In this document: positions 16,637-26,160 of the stretch, piece by piece | Layout: every line of letters starts with the position of its first letter | Numbering within the stretch: the stretch's first letter is position 1 | Assembly: GCF_900109295.1 (NCBI RefSeq) | Contig: NZ_FOIZ01000001.1 | Coordinates: 62,001-126,000, forward strand | Length of the DNA stretch: 64,000 nt | Source of the DNA: Cognatiyoonia koreensis | GTDB lineage: Bacteria; Pseudomonadota; Alphaproteobacteria; Rhodobacterales; Rhodobacteraceae | Direction of reading: 5' to 3' | Notes under the pieces: model-generated | What the model was told of the DNA's origin: nothing | The model's database searches: none | Seen by the model: the letters and a program-made list of their open reading frames with translations, nothing else | Translations under genes and position numbers: made by a program

Positions 16637-17469
16637 GCCTGTTCGTCTTTTTTGCCGTGCTGGGGGCCGCGTTGCTGCATGCGGGCTGGAATGCGATCAT
16701 CAAGACCGGCGGAAACAAGCAGACCACGATGATGATCTTTACCGTCTGGCAGGGGTTGATCGGTTTGCTGGCGCTGATGTGGTTTCCGCTGCCCACGCCG
16801 GAGGTCTGGCCGTGGCTGATCGCCTCCGGTGTGATCCACATGTTCTATCAGCTTTTTCTGGCCTACGCCTATGAACAAGGCGATTTAAGCCGGGTCTATC
16901 CGATCTCGCGCGGGTCAGCCCCGTTGATTGTACTTGTCGTCGGTGCGGTACTGCTCGACGATATCGTCACACCTGTCGAATACCTTGGTGTCGCCGTTCT
17001 TGGTCTTGGCATCGTGACCATGGCCAGCGGTGCGTTTTCATCTGGTGAAAACCGCAAGCTGATCCCGTATGCACTGGGCGCGGCCTGTGCCACGGCGGGC
17101 TATACGCTGGTGGACGGGATCGGGGCACGGATCAATGGTAATCCGTTTGCTTATGTCGGCTGGATCCTGTTCATGTCGGGCATTTTTTTCATTCCGGCGG
17201 CATTTGCACTGAAAGGCTGGTCTGTCGCTGTGGCCCCATGGGCGGTCTGGCGACGCGGAATCATACCTGCAGGCGCATCGCTTGCGGCCTATGCGATTGT
17301 TGTCTGGGCGATGACGCAGGCACCCATCGCACTGGTGGCCGCACTGCGCGAAACGTCAATCCTGTTTGCGGTGCTGATTGGCTGGCTTGCGTTTGGCGAG
17401 AAGATGAACGTGACCAAGGCGCTCGCCGCGTTGCTGATCGTCTGCGGCGTCATCCTGACGCGGATCTAG
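16633..17469 (+). CDS. EamA family (DMT) transporter
   Basis: A 278-residue integral membrane protein with about ten hydrophobic helices in two homologous halves, as in EamA/RhaT-like drug and metabolite transporters. The first half has AYAYEQGDLSRVYPISRGSA; the second half has ALRETSILFAVLIGWLAFGE, a hallmark of EamA repeats. The start codon is TTG at 16633, overlapping the ogt stop by 4 bases, and no other in-frame start gives a full first helix. The substrate is unknown. Its TAG stop shares the palindrome CTAG with the stop of the convergent pcs gene. Confidence 0.88.
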   Translation: MSLFVFFAVLGAALLHAGWNAIIKTGGNKQTTMMIFTVWQGLIGLLALMWFPLPTPEVWPWLIASGVIHMFYQLFLAYAYEQGDLSRVYPISRGSAPLIVLVVGAVLLDDIVTPVEYLGVAVLGLGIVTMASGAFSSGENRKLIPYALGAACATAGYTLVDGIGARINGNPFAYVGWILFMSGIFFIPAAFALKGWSVAVAPWAVWRRGIIPAGASLAAYAIVVWAMTQAPIALVAALRETSILFAVLIGWLAFGEKMNVTKALAALLIVCGVILTRI

Positions 17470-18161
17470 CCTTCCTTGCCGTACATAACCTGCTGCGCGG
17501 CTCCGGCCCCCAGAAGATAGATCGACGTCAACATCAGACCCCAATGCGCCCAGCTTGCCGGATCGAAGTCGACCCAGGCAGCCCAGCCCGCAAAGAATGT
17601 CCAGGCAAAGGCCATCGGTAGTGTGATGGTCCGCCAACGCTCCGTGCGTGTCGGATGCACGAATTTTATGGGAAGGAACATGGCAATGGCCAGCACGATG
17701 ACAAGCAGCAGACACGTGAACCAACCGGGTGAGAGCGCAAACAGCACAAGCACCAGCATGTTCCAGCAGCCCGGAAAGCCGGAAAAGGAATAATCCTTTG
17801 TTTTCATGCGCGTATCGCAAAAATACATGGCCGAAGCAAAGGTGATCACGATAATAGCAACCCAGCCAGACCAACCGTCCATGAGCCCCGATTTGTAAAG
17901 CGCGAACGCTGGGATAAAGACATAAGTCAGATAGTCGATAATTAGATCAAGCAATTCACCGTCAAAGATCGGCGCATTTGTTTTTACATCGTATTTGCGC
18001 GCCAGTGGGCCATCGATCCCGTCCACGAAAAAGGCAACGACCAGCCAGAGGAACATCAAGCTCCAGTCTTCCTCGACAGCGGCAAGCATGGCCAACATTG
18101 CGAAAACGGCACCGGTTGCTGTCAGCAGATGAACGCAAAGGGCTTTCTGGGATAACGTCAT
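17466..18161 (-). CDS. pcs: Phosphatidylcholine synthase
   Basis: A 231-residue membrane enzyme that condenses CDP-diacylglycerol with choline to give phosphatidylcholine in one step. The CDP-alcohol phosphotransferase motif reads D50-G51-x2-A54-R55-x12-G68-x3-D72-x3-D76, exactly the spacing known for bacterial Pcs. Several hydrophobic helices follow. The start at 18161 (MTLSQKALCVHLL) is preferred: a longer in-frame extension runs through the dispersed repeat at 18215-18247 and has no family similarity. It lies downstream of xerC on the same strand, and converges on the EamA gene with a 4-base overlap. Confidence 0.93.
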   Translation of the reverse strand: MTLSQKALCVHLLTATGAVFAMLAMLAAVEEDWSLMFLWLVVAFFVDGIDGPLARKYDVKTNAPIFDGELLDLIIDYLTYVFIPAFALYKSGLMDGWSGWVAIIVITFASAMYFCDTRMKTKDYSFSGFPGCWNMLVLVLFALSPGWFTCLLLVIVLAIAMFLPIKFVHPTRTERWRTITLPMAFAWTFFAGWAAWVDFDPASWAHWGLMLTSIYLLGAGAAQQVMYGKEG

Positions 18162-18214
18162 TGCAGTGTGATGGCCCAAATATTCAGCGCTGGCAATGGT
18201 TGCGCGGGCAGGAG

Positions 18215-18247
18215 CCTCCGGCGGAAGTTTGATTGGACAAAGAAAGA
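18215..18247 (+). repeat. Dispersed intergenic repeat, copy B
   Basis: 33 bases beginning CCTCCGGCGGAAG and ending TGGACAAAGAAAGA, one base different from copy A at 12408. It fills the gap between xerC and pcs on the minus strand, so relative to those genes it is in the opposite orientation from copy A, which lies in the same sense as ileS. This orientation difference argues against it being a simple transcript-bound leader element. Confidence 0.75.
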
Positions 18248-18261
18248 CAAAGGATCCCCAG

Positions 18262-19185
18262 TCATGCGCGCGGATGCGCTTTGTCATAGACCTCCATCAG
18301 CCGCGCGGTATCGACGGCGGTGTAGGCTTGAGTCGTGGAAAGTGACGCGTGTCCGAGCAATTCCTGTATTGCACGCAGGTCGCCACCGGCGTTCAGCAGA
18401 TGGGTCGCAAAGCTGTGCCGCATGGCGTGTGGTGTCGCTGTTGCCGGCAGTCCAAGCTGCAGGCGCGCCTTTTCCATCACCTTCTGGATCATGCGCGGAT
18501 TGAGCGCACCGCCCCTCGCCCCGCGAAACAGTGGCAGGCCCGGTTCCTGGGGGTGTGGGCAGAGCTTCAGGTAGACATCCACCGCATCGCGGGCCGCGTC
18601 GATCACCGGCACGATCCGTTCCTTGTCGCCCTTCCCCATGATCCGCAGCGTCGCAGGCAAGGGCGCATCCTTGCCTTTCAAACCCAGTGCTTCGGATATA
18701 CGGAGGCCGCAGCCATAGAGCAGGGTGACAACCGCGCTGTCACGCGCGGCGACCCAGCCTTCCAGTGATTGCAGCTCGACCGTTTCGATCATCCGGCTGG
18801 CGGCATCTTCTGCCAACGGGCGGGGCAGCTTTTTCTGAAATTTGGGGGCGCGGGTCGACAGCACTGCTGTAGGTTCAAAACCTTCGCGTTCTGCGAGCCA
18901 GCGATAGAATGTCTTGACTGCCGAGAGTTGGCGCGCGAGCGAGCGCGCCCCGACCCCGCGGCCGCGTTCATGTGCCATCCACGATCGCATATCGCTGACG
19001 CTGATCCGGGAGACCGGGCCCAGACCTTGCTGTGCGCCATGATGACCGGACATGAAGGCCAGAAAGCCCATGACATCTGCCTGATAGGCCTTGAGCGTGT
19101 TGTCCGCCGCATCAAGTAGCGCCCGCTGGTGATCAAGCCACCCGGCGAGCGCGTTGGTCAGCGCCGGGGCGATCAGGCCAGCCAC
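18262..19185 (-). CDS. xerC: Tyrosine recombinase XerC
   Basis: A 307-residue site-specific recombinase for dif-site chromosome dimer resolution, acting with XerD at the division septum. The catalytic set is complete: R162 in CGLRISEAL, K188 in GKGDKERIVPV, H253-x-x-R256 in HAMRHSFATHLL, H279 in LGHASLSTTQ and the nucleophile Y288. The N-terminal SAM-like DNA-binding domain (about 15-105) is present. The start overlaps the end of the DUF484 gene by 13 bases, matching the known pairing of xerC with DUF484 genes in proteobacteria. Confidence 0.96.
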   Translation of the reverse strand: MAGLIAPALTNALAGWLDHQRALLDAADNTLKAYQADVMGFLAFMSGHHGAQQGLGPVSRISVSDMRSWMAHERGRGVGARSLARQLSAVKTFYRWLAEREGFEPTAVLSTRAPKFQKKLPRPLAEDAASRMIETVELQSLEGWVAARDSAVVTLLYGCGLRISEALGLKGKDAPLPATLRIMGKGDKERIVPVIDAARDAVDVYLKLCPHPQEPGLPLFRGARGGALNPRMIQKVMEKARLQLGLPATATPHAMRHSFATHLLNAGGDLRAIQELLGHASLSTTQAYTAVDTARLMEVYDKAHPRA

Positions 19186-19880
19186 CTGCGCATCGTGCGT
19201 TCAAAAACACCTGTGAAGAACGTCAGGAGGTCAGTGCCCTGTTGCGGCGTGAACAGATGCGGGTCTTCCGACCCCATCACCAGCATGCCCGGCATGCGGC
19301 CTTCACCGAGGTCAAGCTTCAGACAAGCCTCAGAGCGGATGTAATCCGCCTGTTCGGCATAGATGGTGTCGTCATCGGCTTGTGTCTGGCGCAGAGTAAC
19401 CTGACGCACGGGAATATCGCGCCCTTGCGTAATGTAGAAATCGCAAAAACCCGGTTTGCCGACCTTGAGCACGCTGTCCATCTTCTTGACGGCCGGATCG
19501 TCGCCGCTTTCTTCCGATTCAAGCACAAGTCGCATAACATCGACGCGCAGCGTATCGGCGACCTCGGTCGTCAGATCGTGCAGGAATACTTCGAATTTGG
19601 TCGCATCCATCAGCCGCAGCACGGCGCGGTGGATCTGGTTCGTCCCGGCAAGGTTTTCATATGCGGCCGCAATCACCGACCTGTGCGTGTCTTCAAGCCG
19701 ATCCAGGCGGGCGGCAAGCCGTTCCATCGCAATGCCACGCAGGTCAACGATATTTGTGCCCATCGTCTGTTCGTTCGCCGCCACAAGGGCGCGCATAATA
19801 TCCTGATCTTCCAACAGAACGTCGGGGTCAGCGATGATTTTCTCACGGACGTGGGCGTCCATCAGGGGTTTACTACTCAT
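19173..19880 (-). CDS. DUF484 family protein
   Basis: A 235-residue soluble protein beginning MSSKPLMDAHVREKII. DPDVLLEDQDIMRALV near 16-32 and NIVDLRGIAMERLAARLDRLE near 43-62 are the typical DUF484 start, followed by a GAF-like region and LGSEDPHLFTP-type C-terminal blocks (here VMGSEDPHLFTPQQGTDLL). The start at 19880 is chosen because GAGCAGG lies at the proper distance; ATG codons further upstream lack one and add a poorly conserved tail. It precedes and overlaps xerC. The role is unknown; linkage to xerC suggests chromosome processing. Confidence 0.88.
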   Translation of the reverse strand: MSSKPLMDAHVREKIIADPDVLLEDQDIMRALVAANEQTMGTNIVDLRGIAMERLAARLDRLEDTHRSVIAAAYENLAGTNQIHRAVLRLMDATKFEVFLHDLTTEVADTLRVDVMRLVLESEESGDDPAVKKMDSVLKVGKPGFCDFYITQGRDIPVRQVTLRQTQADDDTIYAEQADYIRSEACLKLDLGEGRMPGMLVMGSEDPHLFTPQQGTDLLTFFTGVFERTMRRWLA

Positions 19881-19957
19881 GTACCTGCTCATTGGCTTAT
19901 TTTGGTCATGGTGTAGCAGGTCGTCGCGGGCATTTCTGCCCTTTTTTCGCATCATGG

Positions 19958-19995
19958 ATAAAAAAAGCCTTTGACTGTGATGTACAGTCAAAGGC
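19958..19995 (-). terminator. Rho-independent terminator of the aldolase gene
   Basis: An 11-bp perfect stem (GCCTTTGACTG at 19967-19977 with CAGTCAAAGGC at 19985-19995, loop of 7) followed on the minus strand by a run of seven T. It lies 22 bases after the aldolase stop and separates that gene from DUF484-xerC. Confidence 0.9.
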
Positions 19996-20016
19996 CTGTA
20001 GGTCGTATCGGCAGGC

Positions 20017-20670
20017 TTACAAAATCTTGATACCGGCCTTTTTGACATCGGCCATGAAGCCATCCAGCCCTTTGTCTGTCAGCACGTGGTTTGCCATCGC
20101 CTTGATGACGTTGGGTGGTGCCGTCGCGACGTCGGCCCCGATCTTGGCGCATTCACTCATATGATTGGCAGAACGGATCGAGGCGGCAAGAATCTGTGTT
20201 TCGAAGCCGTAGTTGTCATAGATCGTGCGGATGTCCTCGATCAGTTCGAGTCCGTCGAGATTGATGTCATCCAGTCGTCCGATAAACGGGCTGATAAAGC
20301 TCGCACCAGCCTTGGCAGCCAGAAGTGCCTGATTTGCTGAAAAGCAGAGCGTGACGTTGACCATCGTGCCTTCATCACTCAGCGCCTTGCAGGTCTGCAG
20401 ACCAGCCCATGTCAGCGGCACCTTGACGGCGATATTTGGGGCGATCTTGGCAAGTTTGCGTCCCTCGGCGAGCATTGTGTCCGCGTCAAGCGCAACGACT
20501 TCTGCGGAAACCGGGCCGTCGACGATGTCGCAAATTTCCATGGTCACTTCGAGGATATCACGACCGGATTTGGCGATCAGTGAAGGGTTCGTTGTGACCC
20601 CGTCCACCATGCCCAATGCGTGCAGTTCCTTGATGGCGTCAATCTCGGCGGTATCGACAAAGAATTTCAT
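20017..20670 (-). CDS. fsa: Fructose-6-phosphate aldolase / transaldolase-like protein
   Basis: A 217-residue class I aldolase of the small transaldolase family. The N-terminus [16 protein letters not shown] and [15 protein letters not shown] are diagnostic. The Schiff-base lysine is K83 in [12 protein letters not shown], and [20 protein letters not shown] and [11 protein letters not shown] complete the barrel. Proteins of this length act either as fructose-6-phosphate aldolase or as transaldolase; the sequence alone does not decide, so the gene may equally be labelled tal. It has its own terminator and diverges from priA, whose start lies 75 bases away. Confidence 0.92.
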   Translation of the reverse strand: MKFFVDTAEIDAIKELHALGMVDGVTTNPSLIAKSGRDILEVTMEICDIVDGPVSAEVVALDADTMLAEGRKLAKIAPNIAVKVPLTWAGLQTCKALSDEGTMVNVTLCFSANQALLAAKAGASFISPFIGRLDDINLDGLELIEDIRTIYDNYGFETQILAASIRSANHMSECAKIGADVATAPPNVIKAMANHVLTDKGLDGFMADVKKAGIKIL

Positions 20671-20745
20671 GTGCTCTCTCCGGGGATGGGTTGGCGTTTG
20701 ATTGCCGCTCGTTTACCTGATGGGGGCAACCCTGAAAAGGCCGAT

Positions 20746-22938
20746 ATGGATTTGATGCATTTCAATGAAGGTGAGTTGGTGGGTGTTCTGACAACGCAGC
20801 CGATAGACCGCGTTCTTGACTACAAGGCACCCGAAGGCGGCGTGATGCTTGGGGCCTTTGTCGAGGTGCCGCTGGGTCCGCGCAAAGTGATCGGTGTTGT
20901 CTGGGGCAAGGGTACGGGCGACTACGACTATGCCAAGGTCAGGTCCATCATCCGCGTTCTGGATGTTGCCCCGATGCGCGAGGAAATGCAGACGTTTCTG
21001 GCCCGTGCGGCCGCATATACGTTGACGCCGATGTCGGCGATGCTGCGCCTTGCGACACGTGCCCCGGGGCTGGGTGATCCGCCATCCATGCGCAAGGTTT
21101 ATCGTCTGGGAACGGGCGCGCCGGATCGCATTACCGATGCCCGCACAAAGGTGATCGAGGTCTTGCGGGATTACGGCGGCTTGTCATTCACCATGAAGGA
21201 ACTGGCCGAAATGGCGGGTGTCGGCACATCCGTCGTCAAGGGACTCGTGAAGCAGGGGGTCGTCAGTGAGGAAGAAGCACCGCGCGACACGCCTTACCCT
21301 GCCTTGGATCCCGACTATGGCCGCAAGGCACTGACAGCAGATCAGGAAGAAGTCGCAACGGTTCTGCTCGACGGTATTGCAGCTGGCACCTATGGAACGA
21401 CTCTTTTGAAAGGCGTCACCGGATCGGGCAAGACCGAGGTATATCTGGAGGCGGTCGCGGCCTGCCTGCGCGCGGGACGGCAGGCATTGGTATTGCTGCC
21501 GGAGATTGCGTTGACCGGTGAATTTCTGACCCGGGTCGAGGCCCGTTTCGGGATGAAGCCAGCAGAATGGCATTCCGGTGTCACGATGACCGAACGCCGC
21601 CGCTGCTGGAAAATGGTCGGTCAGGGGGCGGCCCAGCTTGTTGTCGGCGCGCGCTCGGCCTTGTTCCTACCCTTTCAGAACCTTGGCCTGATCGTCGTCG
21701 ATGAAGAACATGACACGTCCTACAAACAAGAGGACGGGGTCCTTTATAATGCGCGTGATATGGCCGTTTTGCGCGCGTCATTGAACGATGCGCAGGTCAT
21801 TCTGGCATCGGCCACGCCGTCGCTTGAAAGCTGGGCGAATGTCGAAGCGGGGAAGTACCACCGGCTGACACTGACGTCACGCTTTGGCGATGCGGTGCTG
21901 CCGCAGATGTCCGCCATCGACATGCGGGTCGAGGATGTGCCGGGTGGAAAATGGGTGTCTCCTGCGCTGAAGAACGCGATGAAAGACCGGCTGGAAAAAC
22001 ACGAACAATCGCTGATCTTTCTCAATAGGCGCGGCTATGCCCCGATCACGCTGTGTCGGGCATGTGGCCATCAGATTGGCTGCGACCATTGCGACGCCCG
22101 CATGGTCGAACATCGCTTTCTCAAGCGGTTGATGTGCCATCAATGCGGCGAAACCAAACCAATGCCGACCAAGTGCCCCCATTGCGAGGCCGAGGATCGG
22201 TTGTCAGCTGTCGGCCCCGGCGTGGAGCGGATGGGCGAAGAAGTGCAGGCGCTGTTTCCGGATGCCCGCGTTGCTGTTTTATCGTCGGACCTTTACGGAT
22301 CAGCCCGCGCCATGAAGGCGCATATCGAAGAGATTGCGCAAGGGGGCTGCGATATCATCATCGGCACCCAACTTGTCGCAAAAGGGCATAACTTTCCGAA
22401 TTTGACACTTGTAGGCGTCATTGATGCAGACCTCGGCTTGCAAGGCTCTGATCTGCGCGCGGCAGAACGCACGTTTCAGCTGATGCGGCAGGTCGCGGGG
22501 CGCGCCGGTCGGGCGGAAAAGCCGGGCGAGGCTCTGTTGCAGACCTACCAGCCAGAACACGCGGTCATTCGCGCCATCCTTGCAGGTGACGAAGAAAGCT
22601 TTTGGGCCGCCGAAGCAGAAGAGCGCAAGGCCGCGGGTGTTCCGCCTTATGGACGCATGGCAGGAATCGTTCTTTCTTCGCCCAACGTGCAAGAGGTATT
22701 CGATGTCGGTGCGGATATGGCGCGCCGCGATATGCCCCTGCGCGAAATCGGTGCGCAAGTTTTTGGCCCCGCCCCGGCGCCGATCGCGCGGATACGGGGG
22801 CGCCATCGTGTGCGCCTGCTGGTGAAGGCCGACAAGCAAGCTCCGTTGCAAAAGGCGCTGGCGACATGGGTCGGGCAATTCAAACTGCCAAACAGCTTGC
22901 GGCTGTCTATCGACATTGATCCGCAGAGTTTTTACTGA
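20746..22938 (+). CDS. priA: Primosomal protein N' (replication restart helicase)
   Basis: A 730-residue superfamily 2 helicase that reloads the replisome at stalled forks. Walker A is GVTGSGKTEVY near 223, motif II is VVDEEHD near 319, SATPSLES follows, and the insertion between the helicase lobes carries the paired zinc sites (CRACGHQIGCDHC, CHQCGETKPMPTKCPHC) near 434-480. The C-terminal QVAGRAGRAEKPG is motif VI. The ATG at 20746 is preferred over an upstream in-frame ATG because AAAGG precedes it and the upstream extension overlaps the aldolase start. It diverges from the aldolase gene. Confidence 0.96.
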   Translation: MDLMHFNEGELVGVLTTQPIDRVLDYKAPEGGVMLGAFVEVPLGPRKVIGVVWGKGTGDYDYAKVRSIIRVLDVAPMREEMQTFLARAAAYTLTPMSAMLRLATRAPGLGDPPSMRKVYRLGTGAPDRITDARTKVIEVLRDYGGLSFTMKELAEMAGVGTSVVKGLVKQGVVSEEEAPRDTPYPALDPDYGRKALTADQEEVATVLLDGIAAGTYGTTLLKGVTGSGKTEVYLEAVAACLRAGRQALVLLPEIALTGEFLTRVEARFGMKPAEWHSGVTMTERRRCWKMVGQGAAQLVVGARSALFLPFQNLGLIVVDEEHDTSYKQEDGVLYNARDMAVLRASLNDAQVILASATPSLESWANVEAGKYHRLTLTSRFGDAVLPQMSAIDMRVEDVPGGKWVSPALKNAMKDRLEKHEQSLIFLNRRGYAPITLCRACGHQIGCDHCDARMVEHRFLKRLMCHQCGETKPMPTKCPHCEAEDRLSAVGPGVERMGEEVQALFPDARVAVLSSDLYGSARAMKAHIEEIAQGGCDIIIGTQLVAKGHNFPNLTLVGVIDADLGLQGSDLRAAERTFQLMRQVAGRAGRAEKPGEALLQTYQPEHAVIRAILAGDEESFWAAEAEERKAAGVPPYGRMAGIVLSSPNVQEVFDVGADMARRDMPLREIGAQVFGPAPAPIARIRGRHRVRLLVKADKQAPLQKALATWVGQFKLPNSLRLSIDIDPQSFY

Positions 22939-23177
22939 ACTCGTCTTTCGACGATAACGGCACCATCATCAGGCTGACCTGCAAACCATAATTGTCGCAG
23001 GTTCTGGCATGAGGGTTCGGACTGAAATTCGAGGTGGTTCTTGGCTGATTGTGTCACGAACGGAACTGCCAAATCGATTTGGAATGCAGATGGCGCAAGA
23101 ACGTTAGCGCCCCATTATCGCAAGTCGGTCGGGCCATTCTACTCGCCATGTCCGGACAATGGCGCTAAACCGAATGA

Positions 23178-24407
23178 ATGCGCACCTTGCCATTGTCAGA
23201 AACCACTGCCCTGCCATTCTGGCGACGTCCCATCGGCCTGCTGGTCCTGATGGCAATTGCGATGCCAATCGCCTTTTCGACGTGGTCGGCCCTTCTGAAC
23301 AACTTCGTCATCGAAGCGGCGGCATTCGACGGATCTGACATCGGCTGGCTGCATACCGTGCGCGAAATTCCGGGCTTTCTGGCTGTCGGCGTCATTGCGA
23401 TCATCATGTTCGTACGCGAACAGGTGTTGGGCATGGTCGCGTTGATCATGCTGGGTGTTGCGACAGCGCTGACGGCGCAATTCCCGTCGATCGGCGGTAT
23501 CCTCACCCTGACGATGCTGTCCTCAATCGGGTTTCACTACTACGAGACCGTTAATCAAAGCCTGCAATTGCAGTGGATTGAAAAGGCGAAGGCCCCGCAG
23601 ACGATCGGCTGGCTGATGGCAACCGGCTCTGCCGCGACGCTGGTGGTATATATCATCATCATGTTCACTTGGGATCGCATGGGCTTGTCCTATAATCTGG
23701 TCTACATGGTGTCCGGCTCGATCACTGCGATCATCGCTTTTGTCGCTTTGGTCGCCTATCCGCAATTCGAAGCGCCAAACCCGCAGATCAAAAGAATGAT
23801 CCTGCGCGAACGCTATTGGCTTTATTATGCGTTGCAGTTCATGTCGGGCGCGCGGCGTCAGATATTCGTTGTCTTTGCAGGCTTCATGATGGTTGAACGG
23901 TTCGGGTTCGCCGTGCATGAGATCACCCAGCTTTACCTGATCAACCTTGTCGCCAACATCATCTTTGCGCCGCTCATGGGCCGTGTCGTCACCCTATTCG
24001 GAGAGCGCAAAGCCTTGCTGTTCGAGTATGCAGGCCTTGTCAGTGTGTTTTTGGCCTATGGCGGGCTGTATTACTTTGGCTGGGGCGTCGTACTTGCGGT
24101 CGTACTTTATATTCTGGATCACATGTTCTTTGCGCTCGCGCTTGCGCTGAAAACATATTTCCAGAAAATAGCCGATCCCGGTGATATCGCCCCGACTGCC
24201 GCAGTCGCCTTTACCATCAACCATATCGCAGCAGTCTTCCTGCCGGCGGGACTTGGGTATCTGTGGCTGACGTCTCCTGCGTCAGTGTTCGTTCTTGCGG
24301 CAGCAATGGCTGCGACGTCTTTTGCACTTGCGATGCTGATCCCGCGCCACCCTGAACCAGGGCGCGAGACGATCTTTTCCCGCCCCGTTCCCAAACCGGC
24401 GGAATAG
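23178..24407 (+). CDS. MFS transporter
   Basis: A 409-residue membrane protein with about twelve hydrophobic helices, arranged as two groups of six around a basic cytoplasmic loop (NPQIKRMILRERYW near 195-208). This is the major facilitator superfamily pattern. No substrate-specific motif was recognised. The start at 23178 lacks a strong ribosome binding site, and an alternative start a few codons downstream cannot be excluded. The preceding 239 bases contain no recognised element. It stands between priA and msrA on the same strand with clear gaps on both sides. Confidence 0.85.
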   Translation: MRTLPLSETTALPFWRRPIGLLVLMAIAMPIAFSTWSALLNNFVIEAAAFDGSDIGWLHTVREIPGFLAVGVIAIIMFVREQVLGMVALIMLGVATALTAQFPSIGGILTLTMLSSIGFHYYETVNQSLQLQWIEKAKAPQTIGWLMATGSAATLVVYIIIMFTWDRMGLSYNLVYMVSGSITAIIAFVALVAYPQFEAPNPQIKRMILRERYWLYYALQFMSGARRQIFVVFAGFMMVERFGFAVHEITQLYLINLVANIIFAPLMGRVVTLFGERKALLFEYAGLVSVFLAYGGLYYFGWGVVLAVVLYILDHMFFALALALKTYFQKIADPGDIAPTAAVAFTINHIAAVFLPAGLGYLWLTSPASVFVLAAAMAATSFALAMLIPRHPEPGRETIFSRPVPKPAE

Positions 24408-24472
24408 CTGCGACTGGCAACGCCATACCTGCGCACCTATATCTGTCAGGAACCCTAGCAAAAGGATGACAG

Positions 24473-25123
24473 ATGTTTTCCCTCTTCCGCGACAAGTCCG
24501 AGATGATCACGCCCGACGCAGCCTTGCCGGGCCGCGACACGCCGATCCCCACCGCTGATACGCATTTTGTCTATGGATCGCCCCTGATGGCCGATGTGCC
24601 CGCCGGTATGGAGGAAGCCATGTTCGGTATGGGCTGTTTCTGGGGGGTGGAACGAATGTTCTGGCAGCTTGATGGTGTAGCCAGCACAATGGTTGGCTAT
24701 GCCGGCGGCTTTACGCCCAATCCGACCTACGAAGAGGTTTGCAGCGGTAAGACAGGTCACAATGAGGTCGTGCGCGTCGTCTACAACCCCAGCAAAATCA
24801 GCTATGACCAACTGCTTCAGACCTTCTGGGAAGGCCATGATCCAACGCAGGGCATGCGTCAGGGCAATGACCGTGGCACGCAGTATCGCTCTGGCATCTA
24901 CACCTATTCCGAAGCACAGAAAGTCGCGGCGGAAAAATCCCGAGACGCGTTTGCCCCCCGCCTGTCAGAGGCAGGCTATGGCGCGATCACGACCGAAATC
25001 GTGGATGCCCCGACGTTCTATTTCGCCGAGGATTATCATCAGCAGTATCTCGCAAAAATTCCCAACGGCTATTGCGGGATCGGCGGCACGGGTGTGACTT
25101 GCCCGATTGGCGTCGGCGTCTGA
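24473..25123 (+). CDS. msrA: Peptide-methionine (S)-S-oxide reductase
   Basis: A 216-residue MsrA that repairs the S-epimer of methionine sulfoxide in oxidised proteins. The catalytic motif GCFWG has C55 within [40 protein letters not shown] and the [13 protein letters not shown] block are conserved, and resolving cysteines are present in the C-terminal [14 protein letters not shown]. The N-terminal 45 residues match the longer bacterial form. Ribosome binding site AAAGGA. Free cysteines at the C-terminus suggest thioredoxin recycling. Confidence 0.96.
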   Translation: MFSLFRDKSEMITPDAALPGRDTPIPTADTHFVYGSPLMADVPAGMEEAMFGMGCFWGVERMFWQLDGVASTMVGYAGGFTPNPTYEEVCSGKTGHNEVVRVVYNPSKISYDQLLQTFWEGHDPTQGMRQGNDRGTQYRSGIYTYSEAQKVAAEKSRDAFAPRLSEAGYGAITTEIVDAPTFYFAEDYHQQYLAKIPNGYCGIGGTGVTCPIGVGV

Positions 25124-25183
25124 TCCATTGAACTGACAGGCGGGGCAGGCTAGGCGGTGTGCAACACCACGAAAGGCTGCCCT

Positions 25184-26056
25184 ATGACAACCTATTCCGC
25201 CCTGACAACCATGTCCGGTCAGGACACCGCGAACGCGCTGGCCGAAGCACTCGAAGCCTTGACGCCCGAACCCACGGGCATCGGGGTGTTCGAGGTCGAA
25301 GATGGCTCGGGGCTTTGGGAGGTTGGTGCCTATTTTACGGATCCGCCGGATGAGGCAGGACTGGCCGTCTTGGCCGTCATGCATGACGTAAAGCCATTCG
25401 TGGTTTCGGAAATCCCCGATCAGGATTGGGTCGCAAAGGTGCGGCGCGATTTGCCCCCTGTCGAAGCGGGCCGCTTTTTTGTATACGGCGGACACGATGC
25501 GGACAAAGTGCCTGCCGACGCGATCCCGCTGCTGATCGAAGCCGCGATGGCCTTTGGCACGGGACATCACGGCACTACACTTGGCTGTCTCAAGGCATTG
25601 GACCGGCTGGTGACGCAGGGTGTTTCGGCAGAACGGGTCATTGATGTGGGTTGCGGTACGGCCGTTCTTGGCATGGCAGCAGCGCACGTGTTCCCGAACA
25701 AGGTTCTGGCCAGCGATATTGATCCGGTTGCAGTCGATGTCGCAAATGCCAACGTTATTGCAAACAACCTCACAGAGCGCGTCGATTGCGTGATCGCTGC
25801 TGGTTTCGATGCACCCGCGTTGCGCGACGCGGCCCCATTCGATCTGGTCTTTGCAAACATCCTGAAAGGGCCTTTAATCGCGCTTTCCGCCGATATGGGA
25901 CGGTCCGTGACAGCCAGCGGTCATGTGATTCTCTCGGGGATTCTGAACGAACAAGCAGCGGAAGTGATCGACGTTTATACACGTGCCGGGTTCAATCTGG
26001 TCCACCAGGAAAGCATTGTTGACTGGACGACGCTGACGATGCAGCGAATGGCTTAG
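25184..26056 (+). CDS. prmA: Ribosomal protein L11 methyltransferase
   Basis: A 290-residue SAM-dependent methyltransferase that trimethylates ribosomal protein L11. The N-terminal substrate domain leads to AFGTGHHGTTLGCLKAL near 122-138, then motif I IDVGCGTAVLGMAAA near 153, the acidic DIDPVAVDVANAN and motif IV DLVFANILKGPL near 220. The NILKGPL variant of NxLxxPL is typical of alphaproteobacterial PrmA. The start at 25184 is supported by GAAAGG; an upstream ATG at 25157 lacks one. Confidence 0.93.
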   Translation: MTTYSALTTMSGQDTANALAEALEALTPEPTGIGVFEVEDGSGLWEVGAYFTDPPDEAGLAVLAVMHDVKPFVVSEIPDQDWVAKVRRDLPPVEAGRFFVYGGHDADKVPADAIPLLIEAAMAFGTGHHGTTLGCLKALDRLVTQGVSAERVIDVGCGTAVLGMAAAHVFPNKVLASDIDPVAVDVANANVIANNLTERVDCVIAAGFDAPALRDAAPFDLVFANILKGPLIALSADMGRSVTASGHVILSGILNEQAAEVIDVYTRAGFNLVHQESIVDWTTLTMQRMA

Positions 26057-26160
26057 ATTTACCGCGAATTGTCCGGAATTCGACGTTTTGCCCCATTTTC
26101 GCCACATTTGAACGCGACCTTAGGTGAACTGAAGTGGGGGCTTCAGATTTGGAGACTGTC

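Noticed and set aside
18162..18287. N-terminal extension of phosphatidylcholine synthase
   Set aside because: The extension is translated from the dispersed repeat and has no similarity to Pcs proteins; the start at 18161 agrees with family length.
22939..23177. Possible small RNA or gene between priA and the MFS gene
   Set aside because: No promoter, terminator, or conserved motif could be seen; a weak inverted repeat around TGGCGCT is not convincing.
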